DNA from: Streptomyces sp. CoH27
Lineage (GTDB): Bacteria > Actinomycetota > Actinomycetes > Streptomycetales > Streptomycetaceae
Reading direction: 5' to 3'
NCBI RefSeq assembly: GCF_020181035.1
Contig: NZ_JAIQYY010000004.1
Location: 308,215 to 372,214 of the forward strand
Length of the DNA: 64,000 nucleotides
The position numbers and the translations under genes were made by a program. Each line of letters opens with the position of its first letter. Within the stretch, counting starts at the first letter, position 1. Shown one piece after another: positions 57,797 to 64,000 of this stretch. The notes beneath the pieces are model-generated. The model was given only the letters and a program-made list of their open reading frames with translations. It was not told the DNA's origin and made no database searches.

Positions 57797-60757
57797 TCAG
57801 CCCGACCCGGCCGGCTCCGGCGCGATCAGCCCTGTGCGGTAGGCGATCGCCACCGCCTCCGTACGGCTCGCCGCGCCCAGCTTGGCCAGGATGTTGGAGA
57901 CGTGCACGCTCGCCGTCTTGCCGGTGATGAACAGCTCCTCGCCGATCTGCCGGTTGCTGCGGCCCCGCGCGAGCAGCCGCAGCACATCCCGCTCCCGGGC
58001 GGTGAGGGACACGGTGGGGGCAACGTCAGCGGCAGCGGCCTGGTGGTCCCGGCGGGACAGCGCGTCGATCTGCTCCAGCAGCGGCGCCGCGCCGAGCCGG
58101 GCCGCCGTCTCGCGGGCGAGCCGTATCTGCTCCGCCGCCTCGGTACGGTGCTCCCCGGCGAGCAGCGCCTCGGCGAACCGGACCCGGCAGCGGGCCTGTT
58201 CGTACACGTCGCCGTACCCGAACGCGGCGACCGCCTTCGCCCAGGCCGCCGGATCCGGCCCGGACACGGCCGTCGCCCACTCCGCCTCGGCGCGGGCCAG
58301 CCAGGCCTCCCCCTCCGGGCCCCGCGTGCGGCCCTCCTTGCCCGAGGCGGCCGTCGCGCGCGCCAGCTCCACCAGTTCGGTCGCCTTGTCCGTCCAGCGG
58401 GCGAGCTCCCGGTCGTCGCCGGCCCGGCGCGGCTCGGCCGTGCGGTCGGCCACCGCCGTCAGACACAGCGCTGCGAGCCGGACCAGCACACCCGGCCGGT
58501 GCGTCGTCTCGTCGGACAGGGCCGCGGCCGCCTCCCGCATGTGCTCGACCGCCGCCTGCGGATCGCCGGCCCGCGCGGCCGCGTCGGTGAGGACGACCCC
58601 GGCCACCAGCGTGCCCATCCAGTCGAACGGGCCCGCCAGCAGCGCGCGGGCCCCGGCGACGGCGCTCTCCTCGCCGCGTGCCAGCGCCACGTACAGCACC
58701 GGGCTGTCGGCGAAGCCGGCGCTCGCCGGGGCCGGCACCGCCGGGTCGGCCGCGGCGGCCAGGCATTCGTCCCAGCGGCCCAGCGTGTACAGCGCCAGCA
58801 GCCGCAGATAGCGCAGGCCCAGCGGATACGTCGAGGACAGCAGCCCCGCCCGGCGCGCCCGGTCCAGGCCCTCGCCCAGCAGGGACAGGCAGGCTTCGAG
58901 GTCACCGCTCTCGAAGGCGCCGACAGCCAGGTTGAACAGCGCGCGCATCTCCACCGGAGCGTGCCCGGCGGAGCGGGCCAGCTCCCGGGCCCGGTGCAGC
59001 CGCTCCCTGCCCTCCCGGGTGCCCCGGCTCGCCCCGTCGAGGCCGACGAGGGAGATCAGCAGGTCGGCCTGGGCGCCGGTCACGCCCAGATCCTCGGCGA
59101 CGGGCAGGGCCTGCCGGGCGACGCGCAGCGCTGTCTCGTCCTCGCCGACCTGCCGGGCCGCCGCGACATGCGTGGCCGCCGCCCACACCCACGTCCGGGA
59201 CGGCGGCTCGGCGGGGATCAGGGCCAGCGCCTCGCTGCTGTAGCGGTACGCCGCCGTCAGGCTGTCCACGCTCAGCAGGTTCCCCGCGAGGGTGTACCGC
59301 ACCCGGGCGGCCAGTTCGGAGTCGGCGTCCCGGCCGATCCCGGCGAGCGCGGCACGGGTCAGCGCGACCGCGCGGTGCGCGTCCCCGGCGTGCGCGGCCG
59401 CCGCCGAGGCGCGCAGGGTCAGCGTGATCCGGTCCCGGCCCGCCGCCCCGGGCCGCTCGGGCTCCGGCACCGACGGCCACAGGTCCAGGGCGGTCTCCAG
59501 ATGCCGCAGCTCCTCAGCGGGCGCCCCCAGCCGCCGGGCGTGGTCGGCCGCCTCCAGACAGGCGGCGAGCGCCCCGGGCAGGTCGTGGCTCTCGCGGGCG
59601 TGATGCGCGCGCTCCGCGGCGGTCTCCGGGGCCCGGCCCCGCGCGGCGAGCAGCCGGCCGTACGCGCCGTGCAGCCGGGACCGCTCGCCGGGCAGCAGAT
59701 CGGTGTAGACCGCCTCGCGAGTCAGTGCGTGCCGGAAGGCGTAGGTGTCCGCCGGTCCGGGGACGAGCAGTTGCCGTCCCACCGCCTCGCGCAGCGCCGC
59801 CTCCAGCTCGTCCTCCGGGAGCCCGGCGGCATCGCGCAGCAGGTCGTGCTCCACCCGGCGCCCGGCCACCGCGGCGGTCCGCAGCACCTGCTGGGCGGTC
59901 TCGGACAGCTGCTCGACCCGGATGAGCAGCAGATCCGCGAGCCCGCTCGGCACCCCGCCGCAGTCGGCGCCGGCAGCCGCGAACAGCTCCTGCGCGTAGA
60001 ACGCGTTGCCCTCCGCGCGGGCCACGATGCCGCGTACGACGGACTCCGACAGCGGACGGTCCTCCAGGGCCCGGACCAGCCGCGCGACCTCCGGGTCCGG
60101 CAGCGGCCGCAGCTCCAGCCGCTCCACGGCCGGCAGCCGGACCAGCTCGGCGAGCAGCGGTCGCAGGGGGTGGCGGCGGTGCAGATCGTCCGCCCGGTAC
60201 GAGGCGAGGACCGTCAGGCGCCGGCCGGGGACGCTGCTGCCCGGCCGGTGCAGCATGCCCCGGCTGAGCAGGAAGCGCAGCAGGTCCCGGGACGACTGGT
60301 CGGCCCAGTGCAGATCCTCCAGGACGAGCAGCAGCGGTGCCACGGCGGCCAGTTCGGCCAGCAGCCCGGCGACGTCCTCGAACAGCCGCAGCCGGCCGTC
60401 CGGACCGTCCGCCGCGTCCGTGCCCGCGCCCAGCAGCCGGTCCACCACCGGATGCGCGGCCAGCACGGACGTGAAGCGCGCGTCGGCCGCGAGCGCGCCG
60501 AGGATCTCGGTGAACGGCAGATACGGCAGGCCGACGTCCCCAAGGTCCACGCAGTGCCCGGTGACGACGGTCGTCCCCGCCCGCGCCGCCCGCCCGGCGA
60601 CCTCGTCCAGCAGCCGCGTCTTGCCGACCCCCGCGTCCCCGGCGACCAGCACACCCCGCGCCTCACCGCCCCGGGCACGCTCCAGCACGCCCAGGAGCCG
60701 GGCCAGTTCCTCGTCCCGCCCGATCAACGGCGGCGCAGTGAAGACGGTCTGTGACAC
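57797..60757 (-). CDS. LAL-type LuxR regulator (large ATP-binding, STAND)
   Basis: This 986-residue protein has an N-terminal AAA/STAND ATPase: LIGRDEELARLLGVLERARG, Walker A VAGDAGVGKTRLLDEVAG (about residues 37-54), Walker B LLLVLEDLHWADQSSRDLLR (about 142-161) and VLASYRADDLHRRHPLRPLL. A long TPR-like helical middle follows. The C-terminal LuxR HTH is at about 918-975 (VSLTARERDVLRLLARGRSN, RQIGEELFITGKTASVHVSN, ILAKLGAASRTEAVAIAYRT). LAL proteins often activate secondary-metabolite or sugar genes. No biosynthetic cluster lies directly beside it. Confidence 0.95.
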   Translation of the reverse strand: MSQTVFTAPPLIGRDEELARLLGVLERARGGEARGVLVAGDAGVGKTRLLDEVAGRAARAGTTVVTGHCVDLGDVGLPYLPFTEILGALAADARFTSVLAAHPVVDRLLGAGTDAADGPDGRLRLFEDVAGLLAELAAVAPLLLVLEDLHWADQSSRDLLRFLLSRGMLHRPGSSVPGRRLTVLASYRADDLHRRHPLRPLLAELVRLPAVERLELRPLPDPEVARLVRALEDRPLSESVVRGIVARAEGNAFYAQELFAAAGADCGGVPSGLADLLLIRVEQLSETAQQVLRTAAVAGRRVEHDLLRDAAGLPEDELEAALREAVGRQLLVPGPADTYAFRHALTREAVYTDLLPGERSRLHGAYGRLLAARGRAPETAAERAHHARESHDLPGALAACLEAADHARRLGAPAEELRHLETALDLWPSVPEPERPGAAGRDRITLTLRASAAAAHAGDAHRAVALTRAALAGIGRDADSELAARVRYTLAGNLLSVDSLTAAYRYSSEALALIPAEPPSRTWVWAAATHVAAARQVGEDETALRVARQALPVAEDLGVTGAQADLLISLVGLDGASRGTREGRERLHRARELARSAGHAPVEMRALFNLAVGAFESGDLEACLSLLGEGLDRARRAGLLSSTYPLGLRYLRLLALYTLGRWDECLAAAADPAVPAPASAGFADSPVLYVALARGEESAVAGARALLAGPFDWMGTLVAGVVLTDAAARAGDPQAAVEHMREAAAALSDETTHRPGVLVRLAALCLTAVADRTAEPRRAGDDRELARWTDKATELVELARATAASGKEGRTRGPEGEAWLARAEAEWATAVSGPDPAAWAKAVAAFGYGDVYEQARCRVRFAEALLAGEHRTEAAEQIRLARETAARLGAAPLLEQIDALSRRDHQAAAADVAPTVSLTARERDVLRLLARGRSNRQIGEELFITGKTASVHVSNILAKLGAASRTEAVAIAYRTGLIAPEPAGSG

Positions 60758-60811
60758 GCGCCTATCGTGACACGGGCCACCGACAACGCCGTGCGTGCGG
60801 CCGGGTACGGA

Positions 60812-61162
60812 TCAGCGCAGCGTCTCCGCCCAGTTCGCCGGCACCCGTCCCGCCGGGCCCGGTACCGGCTGGTCGGCCGGATGGCTGGCCGGCGGGGCCA
60901 GTTCGGGCCCCGAGGCGTACAGCTCGTCCGTGGCGTAGTTCCAGAACCACTCCTCGCCCGGCTCGAAGCTCCGGATCACCGGGTGCCCGGTGGCGTGGTA
61001 GTGGGCGGTGGCGTGCTTGGCGGGGGAGTCGTCGCAGCAGCCGACGTGCCCGCACTGCGCGCAGCGGCGCAGGTGGAACCACCAGCCGCCGGCCTCCTCG
61101 CACTCCAGGCACCCGGTGCCGCTGGGCGCGGCGGTCGGGTCGAGTCCCTCGACGTCGTTCAT
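60812..61162 (-). CDS. UBP-type zinc finger protein
   Basis: This 116-residue protein has a ZnF-UBP domain occupying residues about 18-85: GCLECEEAGGWWFHLRRCAQ, CGHVGCCDDSPAKHATAHYH and ATGHPVIRSFEPGEEWFWNY. The full set of Cys/His ligands is present, as is the W-x-x-x-L-R-x-C-x-x-C-G-x-x-x-C core that in eukaryotes binds ubiquitin C-termini. Bacteria lack ubiquitin, so the ligand is unknown, perhaps a protein C-terminus. Its ATG overlaps the histidine kinase stop (ATGA), making it the last gene of a three-gene operon. Confidence 0.93.
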   Translation of the reverse strand: MNDVEGLDPTAAPSGTGCLECEEAGGWWFHLRRCAQCGHVGCCDDSPAKHATAHYHATGHPVIRSFEPGEEWFWNYATDELYASGPELAPPASHPADQPVPGPAGRVPANWAETLR

Positions 61163-62628
61163 ACGCGTTCCTCGGCTTCCTGCGCGTCCTCTTCCGGTGT
61201 CTCGGCGGTCAGCGGGAGCAGCACCTGGAAGCGGGTGTCGCCGGGCACCGACTCCACACGCAGCGTGCCGTGGTGCTTGTTGACGACGATCCGCCAGGAG
61301 ATGTCCAGGCCCAGCCCGGTGCCCTCGCCGACCGGCTTCGTGGTGAAGAACGGGTCGAAGATCCGGTCCTTGATCTCCGCCGGCACCCCGGGTCCGGTGT
61401 CCCGGAACTCCACCAGCAGCCGTTCGTGGTCGAGCGCCGACCGCACGGTCAACGTGCCCGTGCCGCCCGAGCCGTTCATGGCGGAGACCGCGTTGTCGAT
61501 CAGGTTGGTCCACACCTGGTTCAGCTCCGCCGGATAGGCGGGCACCGGCGGGAGCGTGCGGTCGTACTCCTTGACGACCTCGATGCCCGAGCCGATCTTG
61601 CCGGAGAGCATCAGCAGGGTGCTGTCGAGGAGTTCGTGCACGTCGACCACCCGGTAGGGGGCCCGGTCCAGCTGCGAGTACTGCTTGGCCGCGTCGACGA
61701 GATGCGAGATCCGGGTGGTGGAGTCCTCGATCTCGCTCATCAACAGCTCGGTCTCGATGGTGTAGTTGAGCCAGGCGACCGCCCCGGGCAGGATCTCCTC
61801 GTCGACGGCCGCCGCGACCTGCTCCAGCCAGTCGACATCGAGCCCGGCCTGCACGAACGTCGGCGCCAGCTGCCAGCCGTAGTCGATGCCGTGATCCTCC
61901 AGCCAGTCGGTGAGCAGGTCCTCCCGGTCGGCGGCCTCCAGCGGACTGAGCACCGGGGCCTTGGCGACCCGCTCCGCGGTGCGCTCCTGGATCTCGATCA
62001 GGCCCGCCAACTGGTCGCGGGAGAAGGGACCTTCGGCGATCACGGCGAGCTTGTGCCGCATCTTCGCGACCCGTTCGCGCAGCGTGGCCGTGGCCCGTAC
62101 GGCCGCCGCCGCGGGGTTGTTGAGCTCGTGCGTGAGCCCCGCCGACAGCGAGCCGAGCGCCAGCAGCCGCTCCCGCTGCCCGATCGCCGCCTGGGTGCTC
62201 TTCGACCCGAAGAACAGCCCCTCCAGCAGATGCACGGCCATCGGGAACCAGTCGGTCATGACCTCCGCGAAGACGTCCGCCGGCAGCACGAAGAACCGGG
62301 TCGGCTCCGTCACCCGCATCGAGTTGTTGTACACCTGCCGTACCCGGTCACCGAGATAGGCCTGCATCGCGCCCGCGTACACCCCGGGCTGGGAGGCACG
62401 GATGACCTCCACGTCGTCGCCGCCGACCCGGCGGGAGAGCACCACCGTGCCCTCGATCATCACGAAGAAGCAGGTGGCGGCGTCGCCCTCGGTGTACACC
62501 GGGCCGGGCTCGAACAGCTCCACACGCCCGTCGCTGCACAGCCGCCCGAGCTGTTCGGGGCTCAGCTTCTCGAAGAGGAACAGCGAGCCGATCTCCTTGG
62601 GGCTGCACGGCATGATCCGCCCGCTCAT
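61159..62628 (-). CDS. Soluble sensor histidine kinase with N-terminal cNMP-binding-like domain
   Basis: In this 489-residue protein, residues 1-130 form a CRP/cNMP-like beta-roll (KEIGSLFLFEKLSPEQLGRL, EPGPVYTEGDAATCFFVMIE GTVVL, split). A coiled linker leads to the H-box LSAGLTHELNNPAAAAVRAT (about 175) and then an unusually long segment (about 200-330). The ATPase has N-box LNQVWTNLIDNAVSAMNGSG, G1 FRDTGPGVPAEIKDRIFDPF and G2 GEGTGLGLDISWRIVVNK. There are no membrane helices. The cNMP domain lacks an obvious full phosphate-binding cassette. Both of its ends overlap neighbours by ATGA, so it is made together with the RR-TrxR fusion and the UBP protein. Confidence 0.94.
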   Translation of the reverse strand: MSGRIMPCSPKEIGSLFLFEKLSPEQLGRLCSDGRVELFEPGPVYTEGDAATCFFVMIEGTVVLSRRVGGDDVEVIRASQPGVYAGAMQAYLGDRVRQVYNNSMRVTEPTRFFVLPADVFAEVMTDWFPMAVHLLEGLFFGSKSTQAAIGQRERLLALGSLSAGLTHELNNPAAAAVRATATLRERVAKMRHKLAVIAEGPFSRDQLAGLIEIQERTAERVAKAPVLSPLEAADREDLLTDWLEDHGIDYGWQLAPTFVQAGLDVDWLEQVAAAVDEEILPGAVAWLNYTIETELLMSEIEDSTTRISHLVDAAKQYSQLDRAPYRVVDVHELLDSTLLMLSGKIGSGIEVVKEYDRTLPPVPAYPAELNQVWTNLIDNAVSAMNGSGGTGTLTVRSALDHERLLVEFRDTGPGVPAEIKDRIFDPFFTTKPVGEGTGLGLDISWRIVVNKHHGTLRVESVPGDTRFQVLLPLTAETPEEDAQEAEERV

Positions 62629-64000
62629 GACTGCTCCAGATACCGGTGGACGAGCATCACGGCCATGGCTCCCTCTCCGACGGCGGACGCGACCCGCTTG
62701 GCGGACTCGGCACGGGCGTCGCCCGCCACGAACACGCCCGGGACGCTGGTCTCCAGGTGGTACGGCGCCCGGTCCAGCTCCCAGCCGGCCGGCGGCCGCC
62801 CGTCGGCGGTCAGATCGGGCCCGGCCAGGATGAACCCGCGCTCGTCGCGCAGCACCGCATCGCCCAGCCAGTCGGTCAGCGGGGCGGCGCCGATGAACAC
62901 GAACATCCACTGGGCGTCGACCCGTTCGCTCTCGCCGGTCGCCGTGTCCCGCAGCGTGAGCTGCTCCAGGTGGTCCGAGCCGTGCGCCGCGGTCACGGCC
63001 GTGTGCGGGCGCACGGAGATGTTCGGCGCCTCATTGATCTGCTGGATCAGGTAGTGCGACATCGAGGCCGACAGGTCGGGTCCACGCACCAGCAGGGTCA
63101 CCGACTTCGCGCCCCGGGACAGATACATCGCCGCCTGGCCCGCCGAGTTGGCGCCCCCGACGATGTACACGTCCTGCCCCTGACAGGCGGACGCCTCGGT
63201 CAGCGCCGAGCCGTAGAACACCCCGCAGCCCGTCAGATCGACGCAGCCGGCGGCCTCCAGCTGACGGTACTGCACGCCGGTCGCGAGGATCACGCTGTGC
63301 GCGGCGATCGCCGTGCCGTCCGCGAACCGTACGACGCGGGCGGGGCCGTTGACCTCCAGGCCGGTCACCTCCCGCGCGGTCAGGATCTCGGCGCCGAACT
63401 TGGCCGCCTGGCGCCGCGCCCGGTCGGTGAGCTGGGCGCCGGAGACGCCGTCCGGGAAGCCCAGGTAGTTCTCGATCCGGGAGCTCTGCCCGGCCTGTCC
63501 GCCGGTCGCCGAGCGCTCCACCAGCACGGTCCTGAGCCCCTCGGAGGCCCCGTACACGGCTGCGCCGAGCCCGGCGGGCCCGCCGCCGATGACGATCAGG
63601 TCGTAGAAGTCGGCCGTGGGTGTCGTCGCCAGCCCCACCTGCGCGGCCAGTTCCGGCGCCTCCGGCTCGACCAGGGCGGTGCCGTCCGGGGTGATCACCA
63701 GCGGCAGCCGCCGCCCGTCCTGCCCGGCGGCGCTCAGCAGCCGCTGCCCCTCCGGCTCGTCCACCGAGTACCAGCGGTACGGCACCTGGTTGCGGGCCAG
63801 GAACTCGCGCACGTCCGACGACCGCGCCGACCAGCGGTGCCCGACCACCTTGGTGCTGGGCACGGGCCGGTAGGCGCTGGTCCGCCAGGCCTCCAGCAGG
63901 TCGTCCAGGACCGGGTAGAGCTTCTCCTCCGGCGGGTCCCAGGGCTTGAGCAGATAGTGGTCGAGGTCGACGACGTTGATCGCGTCGATCGCCGCGTTGG
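62625..64000 (-). CDS. Response-regulator/thioredoxin-reductase-like fusion (5' end outside the window)
   Basis: The frame ending at 62625 continues open to the right edge. The visible N-terminal part, AINVVDLDHYLLKPWDPPEE, is the K-P-W end of a CheY-like receiver domain, then KLYPVLDDLLEAWRTSAYRP. A small thioredoxin-like segment follows (VREFLARNQVPYRWYSVDEP), then a TrxR-type flavoprotein: LIVIGGGPAGLGAAVYGASE, GQAGQSSRIENYLGFPDGVS, VYIVGGANSAGQAAMYLSRG and GVFVAGDARAESAKRVASAV. The redox CxxC of true thioredoxin reductases is replaced (GVFYGSAL at that site). It probably passes a signal or electrons in partnership with the downstream kinase. The start codon lies outside the window. Confidence 0.93.
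   Translation of the reverse strand, partial: NAAIDAINVVDLDHYLLKPWDPPEEKLYPVLDDLLEAWRTSAYRPVPSTKVVGHRWSARSSDVREFLARNQVPYRWYSVDEPEGQRLLSAAGQDGRRLPLVITPDGTALVEPEAPELAAQVGLATTPTADFYDLIVIGGGPAGLGAAVYGASEGLRTVLVERSATGGQAGQSSRIENYLGFPDGVSGAQLTDRARRQAAKFGAEILTAREVTGLEVNGPARVVRFADGTAIAAHSVILATGVQYRQLEAAGCVDLTGCGVFYGSALTEASACQGQDVYIVGGANSAGQAAMYLSRGAKSVTLLVRGPDLSASMSHYLIQQINEAPNISVRPHTAVTAAHGSDHLEQLTLRDTATGESERVDAQWMFVFIGAAPLTDWLGDAVLRDERGFILAGPDLTADGRPPAGWELDRAPYHLETSVPGVFVAGDARAESAKRVASAVGEGAMAVMLVHRYLEQS

Noticed and set aside
57902..60754. A 950-codon plus-strand frame opposite the LAL regulator.
   Set aside because: It is a mirror frame of a real gene with Walker A/B and LuxR HTH motifs; low-complexity Arg/Gln/Pro composition.

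Overview
The window is high-GC DNA with third-position G/C bias, frequent GTG and TTG starts, many leaderless-type promoters and ATGA-coupled operons. It also carries a melC1-melC2 tyrosinase pair, a 2-methylisoborneol (MIB) operon, a streptophobe protein and LAL-type LuxR regulators. All of this points to a Streptomyces chromosome, probably a region towards an arm because remnants of genes are unusually common. I see no rRNA, tRNA, CRISPR array or complete mobile element.  LAYOUT. 1-2 kb: truncated MFS exporter divergent from a MerR regulator, then a GNAT acetyltransferase. 2-5 kb: a secreted two-domain protein, an amino-acid permease fragment and an SPW membrane protein. 4.9-8.7 kb: a sulfonate-sulfur locus made of a Cys-Cys leader peptide, ssuE (interrupted by an amber codon), ssuD, an HXXEE membrane protein gene (interrupted by TGA) and an acyl-CoA-dehydrogenase-like flavoprotein. 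8.7-10.4 kb: a DGPF (YciI) protein with an ECF42-type sigma factor behind a matching promoter. 10.5-19.4 kb: metabolic and regulatory genes (ALDH, three regulator/partner sets including BlaI-M56 and LysR-AKR, adenosine deaminase, DinB). 19.7-27.2 kb: a signalling block with an FHA-FHA-ABC transporter, an SH3-like protein, a Ser/Thr kinase, a streptophobe protein and a DUF6777 protein. 27.3-28.2 kb: a histidine-kinase-like ATPase and an XRE regulator ending in an LAA-type degron. 28.3-29.5 kb: an epoxide hydrolase pseudogene. 31.1-34.5 kb: the MIB operon, comprising a family 2B encapsulin shell, a terpene cyclase and a GPP C-methyltransferase. 36.5-37.7 kb: melanin genes. 38-46.9 kb: redox enzymes, a lipase, a cholesterol-oxidase-like flavoprotein and a pseudokinase. 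47-53.8 kb: a dehydratase, a polyprenyl synthase / mini-ORF / TPR cluster, AIM24, a TerD-CAP fusion and a beta-lactamase-like hydrolase. 54-57.8 kb: an M4 metalloprotease, fragments of TnpB and of a GH95 glycosidase, and an SGNH hydrolase. 57.8-64 kb: a 986-aa LAL regulator and a three-gene signalling/redox operon of response regulator-TrxR fusion, cNMP-domain histidine kinase and UBP zinc finger, which runs off the right edge.  HOW IT WORKS TOGETHER. The MIB operon is a compartmentalised volatile-terpene pathway. The ssu locus would release sulfite from sulfonates under cysteine control, but its own flavin reductase is broken. The FHA-ABC/kinase block and the RR-TrxR/HK/UBP operon are the least characterised multi-gene units. 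Gene decay is a theme: two nonsense-interrupted genes, one frameshifted gene and at least four loci of gene fragments, two of which are scars where the 5' halves of two oppositely oriented genes have both been lost.
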